Source: Galbitalea sp036491035 (GTDB lineage: Bacteria; Actinomycetota; Actinomycetes; Actinomycetales; Microbacteriaceae). From it: a stretch of DNA of 20,888 bases. Below are positions 1 through 6,748 of this stretch, piece by piece. Location: assembly GCA_036491035.1 (NCBI GenBank), contig DASXCU010000052.1:1-20888 (forward strand), given 5' to 3'. The stretch's first letter is position 1, and every line of letters begins with the position of its first letter. A program made the translations under genes and the position numbers. Under the pieces are notes generated by a model. The model was not told the DNA's origin, did not search any database, and saw only the letters and a list, made by a program, of their open reading frames with translations.

Positions 1-525
1 ATCGCCGAACTTGAGCAGCAGGTCGAGCGTCCGGGAGATCGCATCCATTGCGCCGTCGACGATGGTGAGCAGCCCGGGTTCGAACGGCCAGGACGACAGG
101 AGCAGGGTTGCGAGCTCGGGGATGACCGGCTCGTCGAAGTAGCTCAGTGTGCCGGCGCGACTCGACACGCGCGAGAAAGCGGGGCCCATGTCGGGCAACA
201 GCAGCGGATCGGGTGTTCCGGTGGACAGGTCGAGGCGAGCATCCGGAAGCTCGGTCAGGCTGCGGGAGCGCGGCGGCAGCCAGGTCGTCCGTTCGGCGCG
301 CACGAAGGATCCGCTGCGCCCTCGGGACACGATGAGGCCGACGCCAGCCAGTGCCTGCCAGGCGTGACTGACCGTCGCGGGGCTGACGCCGAGCTCGCCC
401 GCGAGTTCGCGGACGGTGGGAAGCCGGTCGCCGGGGGCGAGATCACCGGAAGCGATCAGCCGGGCGATCGTGCCGGCGATTCCGCTTGGGCTTGGGTCTT
501 CGACCGCTACAGCTACCGACTTCAT
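1..525 (-). CDS. MocR-type GntR/aminotransferase transcriptional regulator, 3' end outside window
   Basis: The minus-strand frame from ATG 525 stays open to base 1 (175 residues) and continues outside the window. Residues about 14-78 form a GntR winged helix: the motif DRLPTVRELAGELGVSPATV is followed by the wing segment IVSRGRSGSFV. After a linker, residues from about 98 (LDLSTGTPDPLLLPD, then LSYFDEPVIPELATLLL) match the start of a fold-type I aminotransferase-like domain, which is the MocR architecture. Known MocR proteins bind PLP and sense amino or aldimine ligands such as GABA or PLP itself. The ATG has a GGGAG-like ribosome site upstream. It is divergent from the ureide-catabolism operon across 133 bp, so local control of that operon, possibly with beta-alanine or PLP as effector, is inferred. 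The PLP-lysine region is not visible because the gene is cut. Confidence 0.88.
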   Translation of the reverse strand, partial: MKSVAVAVEDPSPSGIAGTIARLIASGDLAPGDRLPTVRELAGELGVSPATVSHAWQALAGVGLIVSRGRSGSFVRAERTTWLPPRSRSLTELPDARLDLSTGTPDPLLLPDMGPAFSRVSSRAGTLSYFDEPVIPELATLLLSSWPFEPGLLTIVDGAMDAISRTLDLLLKFGD

Positions 526-658
526 CGTCTGCTCCCGTAGTTTTGCAGATATCTCATGCGGTCCGAGTCGCGGAGAAAATCCGTCTACTCGCGCGCGTCA
601 GAAATACTTGCGAAATGTTTACGACGAATAATAACAAAAAGCCAGTCGGAGGTAATCG
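526..658. promoter_or_regulatory. Divergent promoter region between the MocR regulator and the ureide-catabolism operon
   Basis: This 133-bp gap between divergent start codons must hold both promoters and any MocR operator. It is clearly more AT-rich than the flanking genes, particularly at 599-640. On the plus strand TTGCGA at 608-613 could be a -35 element, with AT-rich TAATAA/ATAACA around 629-636 as a poor -10, but the spacing is not decisive. No clean inverted or direct repeat typical of a MocR operator was identified by eye. Confidence 0.5.
648..653 (+). promoter_or_regulatory. Strong Shine-Dalgarno for the carbamoyl-hydrolase gene
   Basis: GGAGGT lies 5 nt before ATG 659 and fixes the start of the first operon gene. 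It is one of the strongest ribosome-binding matches in the window. Confidence 0.75.
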
Positions 659-1507
659 ATGACGATCGTTCGCGCAGCAATCACGCAAACCACCTGGACC
701 GGTGACAAAGAGTCCATGATCGCGAAACACGAGCAATTCGCTCGCGACGCGGCGAAAGATGGCGCGCAGGTCATCTGCTTCCAGGAGTTGTTCTACGGCC
801 CGTACTTCGGGATCACCGAGGACAAGAAGTACTACCGCTACGCGGAGCCGGCGGATGGCCCGATCGTCACGAAGTTCGCGGCGCTCGCCAAGGAGCTCGG
901 CGTCGTGATGATCCTTCCCATCTACGAGGAAGACATCACCGGTGTGTACTACAACACCGCCGTGATCGTCGAGTCGGATGGAACCATCCTCGGCAAGTAC
1001 CGCAAGCACCACATCCCGAACCTCGATCGCTTCTGGGAGAAGTTCTACTTCCGCCCCGGCAATCTGGGCTACCCGGTGTTCGACACCTCGGTCGGCAAGA
1101 TCGGCCTGTACATCTGCTACGACCGCCACTTCCCGGAGGGATGGCGCGAGCTCGGCCTCAACGGCGCGCACATGGTCTTCAACCCGAATGCCACCAAGCC
1201 GGGCCTCTCGAACCGCCTGTGGGAGGTCGAGGGTCCGTGCGCCGCCGTCGCCAACGGGTACTTCGTGCTCCAGCCCAACCGGGTCGGTCGCGAGGACAAT
1301 GAATACGGCGAACTGGCCGTCGACTTCTACGGCACCAGCCAGGTCATCGACCCGCGCGGCAACTTCGTGGGGGAGCGTGGATCGGGGGAGCACGAGGAGA
1401 TCCTCATCCGCGACCTCGACCTCGACATGGTGCAGCAGATGCGCGACGACTGGCAGTTCTACCGCGATCGTCGCCCGGAGAGCTACACGTCCATCCCGAA
1501 GCCGTAA
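659..1507 (+). CDS. Nitrilase-superfamily N-carbamoyl-amide hydrolase (beta-ureidopropionase type)
   Basis: This 282-residue carbon-nitrogen hydrolase would cleave N-carbamoyl-beta-alanine (or another N-carbamoyl amino acid) to the amino acid, CO2 and ammonia in the cytoplasm. The nitrilase catalytic triad is visible: Glu43 in CFQELFYGPYF, Lys116 in GKYRKHHIP and Cys153 in LYICYDRHFPEG. The KYRKHHIP and YDRHFPEGWRELGLNGA segments are typical of beta-ureidopropionase/AguB-like members, and the length fits bacterial single-domain enzymes. Its position directly before dihydropyrimidinase supports the ureidopropionase assignment, because the dihydropyrimidinase product is its substrate. The downstream ribosome site overlaps its TAA stop, implying cotranscription. 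D-carbamoylase or N-carbamoylputrescine amidase activity cannot be excluded from sequence alone. Confidence 0.9.
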   Translation: MTIVRAAITQTTWTGDKESMIAKHEQFARDAAKDGAQVICFQELFYGPYFGITEDKKYYRYAEPADGPIVTKFAALAKELGVVMILPIYEEDITGVYYNTAVIVESDGTILGKYRKHHIPNLDRFWEKFYFRPGNLGYPVFDTSVGKIGLYICYDRHFPEGWRELGLNGAHMVFNPNATKPGLSNRLWEVEGPCAAVANGYFVLQPNRVGREDNEYGELAVDFYGTSQVIDPRGNFVGERGSGEHEEILIRDLDLDMVQQMRDDWQFYRDRRPESYTSIPKP

Positions 1508-1519
1508 GGAGCTTGCCTC

Positions 1520-2956
1520 ATGACTAAGACCCTCATCAAGAACGGCACGGTCGTGAACTCGACCGGACAGGGCAAAGCCGACGTACTGATCGATGGCGAG
1601 ACCATCGCAGCCGTGCTGGCACCGGGATCGACGCTGCTCGGCTTCGATGTCGAGGCGAACGTCGACACCGTGATCGACGCCGCGGGCAAGCTTGTCATCC
1701 CGGGCGGGATCGATGCGCACACGCACATGGAGATGCCGTTCGGCGGGACCAACGCGAGCGACACCTTCGAGACCGGCACGCGAGCCGCCGCGTGGGGCGG
1801 GACGACTTCAATCGTCGACTTCGTCGTGCAGTACCCGGACCAGAAGATCCTCGACCAGTACGCGCTGTGGCACGAGAAGGCGGCCGGAAACTGCGCCATC
1901 GACTACGGCTTCCACCAGATCCTCTCCGACGTGCAGGATGAGTCGCTCACCGCCATGGACGAACTCATCGACGAGGGCGTCACCAGCTTCAAGCTGTTCA
2001 TGGCGTACAAGGGCGTGTTCCTCTCGGACGACGGCCAGATCCTCCGTGCGTTCCAGAAGGGTGCATCCAACGGGGCGTTGATGATGATGCACGCCGAGAA
2101 CGGCGCGATGATCGACGTGCTCGTCAAGCAGGCGCTCGAGGCCGGCAACACGACGCCGTTCTTCCACGGAACATCCCGCCCCTGGCAGGCCGAGGAAGAG
2201 GCGACGCATCGCGCGATCATGATCGCCGACCTGACGGGCGCGCCGCTCTACGTCGTGCACGTGAGCGCGAAGCAGGCGGTCGGCCAGATCGCCGCAGCGC
2301 GCGATCGCGGACAGAACGTGTTTGGCGAGACCTGCCCGCAGTACCTATACCTGTCGCTGGAGGAACAGCTCGGGGCCGTCAGCGCGGAGTGGGGTGACTT
2401 CGAGGGCGCCAAATGGGTGTGCTCGACGCCGCTGCGCTCGAAGGAGGAGGGCCACCAGCACCACATGTGGCAGTCCCTTCGCACCAACGACATCCAGATG
2501 GTCTCGACCGATCACTGCCCGTTCTGCATGAAGGGCCAGAAAGACATGGGTCTCGGCGACTTCTCGAAGATCCCGAACGGGATCGGCTCGGTCGAGCACC
2601 GTATGGACCTGATGTACCAGGGCGTCGTCAATGGCAACATCTCGCTCGAGCGCTTTGTCGAAGTCACCTCGACGACCCCGGCGCGCATGTTCGGGATGTA
2701 CGGCAAGAAGGGCGTGATCCAGCCGGGAGCGGACGGCGATGTCGTCGTCTACGACCCGAAGGGCCACACGTCGATCGGGCTCGGCAAGACCCACCACATG
2801 AACATGGACTACTCCGCCTGGGAGGGCTTCGAGATCGACGGACACGTCGACACTGTGATCTCCCGCGGCAAGGTCATCGTCGACGACAACGACTACGTCG
2901 GGACCAAGGGCGACGGCAAGTATTTCAAGCGCGGCCTCAGCCAGTACCTGATCTAA
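1520..2956 (+). CDS. hydA: Dihydropyrimidinase / hydantoinase (D-hydantoinase family)
   Basis: A 478-residue member of the cyclic amidohydrolase family, opening dihydrouracil/dihydrothymine or 5-substituted hydantoins to N-carbamoyl products. The binuclear metal site is complete: His67 and His69 in GGIDAHTHME, the lysine that becomes carboxylated at Lys158 in TSFKLFMAYKG, His191 in MMMHAEN, His247 in YVVHVSA and Asp331 in STDHCPF. Length matches bacterial dihydropyrimidinases. The ATG is preceded by AAGGAG at 1506-1511, which overlaps the previous stop. It lies between carbamoyl hydrolase and LLM oxidoreductase genes on the same strand, so its product can pass directly to the upstream gene's enzyme. 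Substrate choice between dihydropyrimidines and hydantoins cannot be read from the sequence. The transaminase neighbour favours the uracil-to-beta-alanine route. Confidence 0.93.
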   Translation: MTKTLIKNGTVVNSTGQGKADVLIDGETIAAVLAPGSTLLGFDVEANVDTVIDAAGKLVIPGGIDAHTHMEMPFGGTNASDTFETGTRAAAWGGTTSIVDFVVQYPDQKILDQYALWHEKAAGNCAIDYGFHQILSDVQDESLTAMDELIDEGVTSFKLFMAYKGVFLSDDGQILRAFQKGASNGALMMMHAENGAMIDVLVKQALEAGNTTPFFHGTSRPWQAEEEATHRAIMIADLTGAPLYVVHVSAKQAVGQIAAARDRGQNVFGETCPQYLYLSLEEQLGAVSAEWGDFEGAKWVCSTPLRSKEEGHQHHMWQSLRTNDIQMVSTDHCPFCMKGQKDMGLGDFSKIPNGIGSVEHRMDLMYQGVVNGNISLERFVEVTSTTPARMFGMYGKKGVIQPGADGDVVVYDPKGHTSIGLGKTHHMNMDYSAWEGFEIDGHVDTVISRGKVIVDDNDYVGTKGDGKYFKRGLSQYLI

Positions 2957-2964
2957 GGACTCAC

Positions 2965-4002
2965 ATGGATTTCGGAGCAGTACTCCAGACCAACCCGCCC
3001 GCCTCTCGAACGGTCTACCTCGCGAAGCTGGCCGAGCAGTACGGGTTCAGCCACGTCTGGACGTTCGACTCGCACCTGCTGTGGCAGGAGCCTTACGTGA
3101 TCTACAGCCAGATCCTTAACGAGACGAAGCGCGTCATCGTCGGCCCGATGGTGACGAACCCGGCGACCCGGGACTGGACCGTGACGGCATCCACCTACGC
3201 CACGCTGAATGAGATGTACGGTAACCGCACGATCTGCGGCATAGGCCGCGGCGACTCCGCGGTGCGTGTAACGAACGGTGCGCCGACGACGCTGAAAACG
3301 CTCCGCGAGTCCATTCACGTCATCCGTGAGCTAGCCAACTCTCGACCGGTCGAATACAACGGTGCCCAGCTGCAGTTCCCGTGGAGCACAGGCTCGGCGC
3401 TCGACGTCTGGGTCGCGGCGTACGGTCCGCTCGCGCTGAAGCTCGCGGGCGAAGTCGGCGACGGTTTCATCCTGCAACTGGCCGACCTCGACATCGCAGA
3501 GTGGATGATCAAGACGGTCCGGGACGCCGCCGAGGCGGCGGGCCGCGACCCGCTGTCGGTCAAGTTCTGCGTCGCCGCACCGATGTACATCGGGGACTCG
3601 TCGGATGCGGCGACTCTGGCGCACATGCGCGACCAGTGCCGCTGGTTCGGCGGGATGGTCGGCAACCACGTCGCCGACATCGTGGCCAAATACGGAGATG
3701 CGGGCACGGTCCCCAAGGCGCTCACCGACTACATCAAGGGCCGTGAGGGTTACGACTACAACGAGCACGGCCGCGCGGGCAACACGCACGCCGAGTTCGT
3801 GCCCGACGAGATCGTGGACCGTTTCTGCCTGATCGGCACCGCCGAGGACCACATCGAAAAGCTCAAGGCACTGAAGGCGATCGGCGTCGACCAGTTTGCC
3901 GGCTACCTGCAGCACGACAACAAGGAAGAGACGCTTCGCGTCTACGGAGAGACCGTCATTCCGGCCATCCGGGAACACATCACTGCGAAGGAGCAGCTAT
4001 GA
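2965..4002 (+). CDS. LLM-class (luciferase-like) flavin/F420-dependent oxidoreductase
   Basis: A 345-residue TIM-barrel oxidoreductase of the bacterial luciferase-like superfamily. Family marks include MDFGAVLQTNPPA at the N-terminus, VGPMVTNPATRDW near residues 59-71, the cofactor-binding GIGRGDSAV at 92-100, WVAAYGPLALKLAGEVGDG near 149-167 and FCLIGTAEDHIEKL near 287-300. GxGRGDS-type members are often annotated F420-dependent, but whether this organism makes F420 is not visible, so FMN remains possible. The ATG is chosen because it follows the hydA stop by 8 nt and has AAGGA overlapping that stop. The open frame upstream of it is only a shadow of hydA. The gene overlaps the aminotransferase by ATGA. 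RutA, an LLM enzyme that opens uracil oxidatively, is a distant functional precedent. No reaction can be assigned here. Confidence 0.85.
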   Translation: MDFGAVLQTNPPASRTVYLAKLAEQYGFSHVWTFDSHLLWQEPYVIYSQILNETKRVIVGPMVTNPATRDWTVTASTYATLNEMYGNRTICGIGRGDSAVRVTNGAPTTLKTLRESIHVIRELANSRPVEYNGAQLQFPWSTGSALDVWVAAYGPLALKLAGEVGDGFILQLADLDIAEWMIKTVRDAAEAAGRDPLSVKFCVAAPMYIGDSSDAATLAHMRDQCRWFGGMVGNHVADIVAKYGDAGTVPKALTDYIKGREGYDYNEHGRAGNTHAEFVPDEIVDRFCLIGTAEDHIEKLKALKAIGVDQFAGYLQHDNKEETLRVYGETVIPAIREHITAKEQL

Positions 4003-5327
4003 CCGCAGAGTTTGATTCGGCAGAGGGTGAGCGCGCGTTCGACCTCGACCGCGCGCACGTCTTCCACTCGTGGAGTGCGCAGGGCGCGCTGAAGCCCTTC
4101 GTTCCGGCGCGCGGCAAGGGCACGAAGCTCTGGGACTACGAGGGCAAGGCGTACCTCGACTTCTCCAGCCAGCTCGTGAACCTCAACATCGGGCACCAGC
4201 ACCCGAAGGTCGTTGCCGCGATCAAGGCGCAGGCCGACATCATGACGACGATCGCACCGGCGCACGCCAACATCCAGCGGGGCGAGGCGGCCAGTCGCAT
4301 CCTCGAGCGCGCGGGCGGCCACTTCTCCCGTGTCTTCTTCACGAACGGTGGAGCGGATGCGAACGAGAACGCCATCCGGTTGGCGCGTCTCACGACCGGC
4401 CGCGACAAGGTGCTCTCTACCTACCGGAGCTACCACGGCAACACCGGTGCCGCAATTGTCGCCACGGGTGACTGGCGCCGCATGCCCAACGAGTATGCAC
4501 GGGGCCACGCCCACTTCTTCGGACCGTTCGCCTACCGCTCCGAGTTCTGGTCGTCGTCGCCCGAGGAGGAGTCTGAGCGCGCCCTGCACCACCTCGAGCG
4601 CGTGATCGCCTCCGAGGGCGCGTCGACGATCGCCGCAATCCTCATCGAGACGGTGCCCGGCACGGCCGGCATCCTGATTCCGCCGCCGGGGTATCTCGCC
4701 GGCGTTCGTGACCTCTGCGACAAATACGGCATCGTGCTGATCTTCGACGAGGTCATGTGCGGCTTCGGACGCACCGGCGACTGGTTCGCCTGGCAGAACC
4801 CGTCGTTCGCGGGTGTCCAGCCCGACCTCGTGAGCTTCGCGAAGGGCGTGAACTCCGGTTACGTGCCCGCGGGCGGTGTCATCATCTCGGACTCGATCGC
4901 GAACGCGTTCACCAACGACGTGTTCCCCGGTGGCCTGACCTACTCCGGACATCCGCTTGCGATGGCCTCGATCGTGGCGACGCTGGATGCCATGACCGAC
5001 GAGAAGATGGTCGAGAACGCGGCGCACATCGGAGCAAAGGTCCTCGGCCCCGGACTCGCCGAGCTCGGGAAGAAACACGATCTCATCGGCGACGTCCGCG
5101 GTGTCGGGGTCTTCTGGGCGCTCGACCTCGTCGAGGACGCCGAGACTCGGGCGCCCGTCTCGGGTGCGGTCGTCGCCGAGGTCAAGAACGGCCTGATGGC
5201 TGCCGGTCTGCTGCCGTTCACGGCCGACAACCGCATCCACGTCGTCCCGCCGTGCAACGTCTCGGCCGACGAGGTCGAGGAGGCACTCGCCATCTACGAC
5301 GGAGTCTTCAGCGCCGTCGGCAGCTAG
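3999..5327 (+). CDS. Class III PLP aminotransferase, probable beta-alanine (omega-amino acid):pyruvate type
   Basis: A 442-residue fold-type I, class III aminotransferase. Visible marks are FFTNGGADANENAIRLAR for the phosphate-binding region, the SYHGNTG segment, Asp250 in VLIFDEVMCGFGRTG that contacts the pyridine nitrogen, and the Schiff-base Lys282 in VSFAKGVNSGYVPAGG. Length is normal. It starts inside the LLM stop (ATGA overlap 3999-4002), so translation is coupled. By context it removes the amino group from beta-alanine released by the carbamoyl hydrolase, giving malonate semialdehyde. Taurine, putrescine or GABA transaminases look alike, so the amino donor is an inference. It is the last gene of the operon and is followed by a large nested palindrome. 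Confidence 0.88.
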   Translation: MTAEFDSAEGERAFDLDRAHVFHSWSAQGALKPFVPARGKGTKLWDYEGKAYLDFSSQLVNLNIGHQHPKVVAAIKAQADIMTTIAPAHANIQRGEAASRILERAGGHFSRVFFTNGGADANENAIRLARLTTGRDKVLSTYRSYHGNTGAAIVATGDWRRMPNEYARGHAHFFGPFAYRSEFWSSSPEEESERALHHLERVIASEGASTIAAILIETVPGTAGILIPPPGYLAGVRDLCDKYGIVLIFDEVMCGFGRTGDWFAWQNPSFAGVQPDLVSFAKGVNSGYVPAGGVIISDSIANAFTNDVFPGGLTYSGHPLAMASIVATLDAMTDEKMVENAAHIGAKVLGPGLAELGKKHDLIGDVRGVGVFWALDLVEDAETRAPVSGAVVAEVKNGLMAAGLLPFTADNRIHVVPPCNVSADEVEEALAIYDGVFSAVGS

Positions 5328-5349
5328 CCCACAACACCCTCACCCAAAC

Positions 5350-5420
5350 ACTTGCGGAGGAGTTTTCGGGTGTGTCGGCGCCATTTCGCGGCGACACACC
5401 GGCGGGTCTCCTCCGCAAGT
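5350..5420. repeat. 71-bp nested palindrome in the convergent gap, possible bidirectional terminator or dispersed repeat
   Basis: Outer arms are 13-bp perfect inverted repeats: ACTTGCGGAGGAG at 5350-5362 and its complement at 5408-5420. Inside them GGTGTGTCG (5369-5377) pairs with CGACACACC (5392-5400), so the element folds into a two-tier stem-loop. It fills the gap between the convergent aminotransferase and ABM genes, where it could end both transcripts, although no U-tract follows either arm. A similarly built palindrome lies at 18661-18728 in a divergent gap, so a repeat-family origin is a serious alternative. Confidence 0.7.
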
Positions 5421-5427
5421 CTCGGGG

Positions 5428-5724
5428 CTAGGCGGTAGCGACGACCTGGTAGTGCTCGACCGTCGCGGCCGGGGAGTAGAAGTGGTGGAGCGCGGCGACC
5501 CAGTCGTTGTACGCCGGCGACTTGCGGAAGCCCGTCTCGTGGTCGTCGAGCGTTCCCCACTGTACGAGGAGCAGGTAGGTACTCGGTCGCTCGTGGTTTC
5601 GTGAGAGCGTTAGGCCGCCGAATCCGGGCGACGAGGCGATGATGTGCTTGGATTCGGCGAACGCCGCCTCGAATTCCTCTTCGCGGCCGGAGATGATGGG
5701 CAACTCTGCGTGTTCGGTGATCAT
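5428..5724 (-). CDS. Antibiotic biosynthesis monooxygenase (ABM) domain protein
   Basis: A 98-residue single-domain protein of the ABM/dimeric alpha-beta-barrel fold. The pattern EHAELPIISGREEEFEAAF, then SSPGF, YLLLVQWGTLDDHETGFRKS, YNDWVAALHHFYSP and a terminal VEHYQVV is characteristic. Such small proteins act as heme- or quinol-related monooxygenases or, often, have no known substrate. The start is taken at ATG 5724 because the domain begins immediately there. A TTG at 5796 would add 24 residues with no family similarity. Upstream bases include GAGGGG, rather close to the ATG. It is convergent with the ureide operon and divergent from yceD, with no clear functional partner. Confidence 0.8.
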   Translation of the reverse strand: MITEHAELPIISGREEEFEAAFAESKHIIASSPGFGGLTLSRNHERPSTYLLLVQWGTLDDHETGFRKSPAYNDWVAALHHFYSPAATVEHYQVVATA

Positions 5725-5760
5725 CCCCTCATCCTGTCGGACTTCCTTCGCCGCCTTCGA

Positions 5761-5831
5761 TGAAAATTCAGGAGAAAGCGGGGGTCGATCGGGCAATGCG
5801 TCTCGGACGTACTATTTCGCCTGAGTTTTCA
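5761..5831. promoter_or_regulatory. Widely spaced inverted repeat in the ABM/yceD divergent gap
   Basis: TGAAAATTCAGG (5761-5772) and CCTGAGTTTTCA (5820-5831) are inverted copies with one mismatch in 12, separated by 47 nt. They lie upstream of the ABM start and upstream of the yceD -10. This could be an operator bound as a loop or chance similarity. Nothing else ties it to a regulator. Confidence 0.35.
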
Positions 5832-5881
5832 GCACGGAGAGGATGCGGATGCACGGCCGGGCGAGGTTGAACAGGGTCGGG

Positions 5882-5887
5882 TAGAAT
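5882..5887 (+). promoter_or_regulatory. -10 element of yceD-rpmF, positioned for leaderless transcription
   Basis: TAGAAT ends 8 nt before the GTG start of yceD at 5896. That is the distance expected between a -10 hexamer and a transcription start. No Shine-Dalgarno sequence lies in front of the GTG, so transcript and reading frame probably begin together. No good -35 is seen at normal spacing. Confidence 0.5.
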
Positions 5888-5895
5888 TTTCTGTC

Positions 5896-6438
5896 GTGCC
5901 ACACCTGAAGGAAACTCCGTACACCGTTTCGGTGATCGATCTCGTACACCGCCCCGGCGAGATGCGCGAGAAGTCGATCGATGTGACGGTCTCCGAGGAC
6001 TTCGGGAACGCCGTCATCGGCGTTCGCAAGGGTTCGAACCTCCACATTGACGCGCGTCTGGAGTCGCTCCACGACGGAATTTTGGTGTCGGGTGACGTGG
6101 ATGCGACAGCCGAAGGAGAGTGCGTGCGATGCCTCATCGACGTCACCATCCCGGTCGAAGTCGAGTTTGCCGAGCTTTTCGCGTATTCTTTCGACGAAGC
6201 TTTTGACTATCTGGTTCAAGACGATCACGTGGATCTTGAACCGTTGGTCAGGGATGCGGTGGTGCTCTCACTACCGTTTCAGCCGGTCTGTCAGGAAGAC
6301 TGCACAGGGCTCTGCCCGGAGTGTGGAGTGCGTCTGCTTGATAACCCGGGCCACAAGCACGAGGCTCCCGTCGATCCACGATGGGCTGCGCTTGCCGGGC
6401 TCGACGGGCTGACCACCGAAGACAACGCGAAGCCCTGA
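5896..6438 (+). CDS. YceD/DUF177 family protein
   Basis: A 180-residue DUF177 (YceD) protein, the usual neighbour upstream of rpmF in bacteria. YceD is linked to 23S rRNA accumulation in E. coli and plants, but its biochemical role is unsettled. Visible features are the CVRC pair at Cys76/Cys79, the following IDVTIPVEVEFAELF strand region and a C-terminal zinc-ribbon-like cluster Cys132, Cys136, Cys140, Cys143 in VCQEDCTGLCPECG. The start is GTG 5896, apparently leaderless because TAGAAT lies 8 nt upstream and no ribosome site is present. The stop is 30 bp from rpmF, so both are probably cotranscribed. Confidence 0.88.
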   Translation: MPHLKETPYTVSVIDLVHRPGEMREKSIDVTVSEDFGNAVIGVRKGSNLHIDARLESLHDGILVSGDVDATAEGECVRCLIDVTIPVEVEFAELFAYSFDEAFDYLVQDDHVDLEPLVRDAVVLSLPFQPVCQEDCTGLCPECGVRLLDNPGHKHEAPVDPRWAALAGLDGLTTEDNAKP

Positions 6439-6468
6439 CCGGCTCGCGAAAGAAGAAATGGGTTAGAA

Positions 6469-6672
6469 ATGGCTGTACCGAAGCGCAAGATGTCGCGTGC
6501 GAGCACTCGCATGCGCCGCGCCCAGTGGAAGGCGACCGCGCCGACCCTGGTGAAGACGATCGAGAACGGCAAGACCGTTTACAGCCTTCCGCACCGCGCG
6601 AAGGTCGTCGAAGACTCCGCCGGCACCGCTCTGTACATGGAGTACAAGGGCCGCAAGGTCGCAGACGTCTGA
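6469..6672 (+). CDS. rpmF: 50S ribosomal protein L32
   Basis: A 67-residue basic protein starting MAVPKRKMSRASTRMRRAQW, the diagnostic N-terminus of bL32. It is a large-subunit protein of the ribosome. There are no CxxC pairs in the C-terminal half, so this is the zinc-independent (C-minus) form. The tail ALYMEYKGRKVADV makes it somewhat longer than the usual 57-60 residues. It lies 30 bp after yceD in the classic yceD-rpmF order and is followed by a strong GC hairpin. The ribosome site is weak (a purine-rich GAAAGAAGAAAT run upstream), which may be offset by coupling to yceD. Confidence 0.97.
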   Translation: MAVPKRKMSRASTRMRRAQWKATAPTLVKTIENGKTVYSLPHRAKVVEDSAGTALYMEYKGRKVADV

Positions 6673-6679
6673 TTTTTCT

Positions 6680-6708
6680 GGGCCCGCCGCTCCTCGCGCG
6701 GCGGGCCC
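6680..6708 (+). terminator. GC-rich hairpin after rpmF
   Basis: GGGCCCGCCGC (6680-6690) pairs perfectly with GCGGCGGGCCC (6698-6708) around a 7-nt loop, an 11-bp stem. A short T-run lies before it rather than after it. It therefore resembles actinobacterial U-tract-less terminators or an attenuator/processing site between rpmF and rnc. Confidence 0.65.
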
Positions 6709-6748
6709 GAATAAATCTTCAGCGGACGCCCCGGCGACCGGGTCGCCG

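Noticed and set aside
554..1726. 390-residue minus-strand open frame opposite the carbamoyl hydrolase
   Set aside because: It mirrors the codon pattern of a gene with an intact catalytic triad, has low-complexity Val/Arg/Asp-rich sequence and matches no family.
2413..2964. Upstream extension of the LLM reading frame
   Set aside because: The extra residues are a frame-shifted shadow of hydA, and the ATG at 2965 has the proper ribosome site and family N-terminus.
3942..5240. 432-residue minus-strand open frame opposite the aminotransferase
   Set aside because: It lacks any domain signature, while the plus strand carries a complete class III aminotransferase.
5725..5796. TTG-initiated N-terminal extension of the ABM protein
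   Set aside because: The 24 added residues have no ABM similarity, and the domain starts at ATG 5724.
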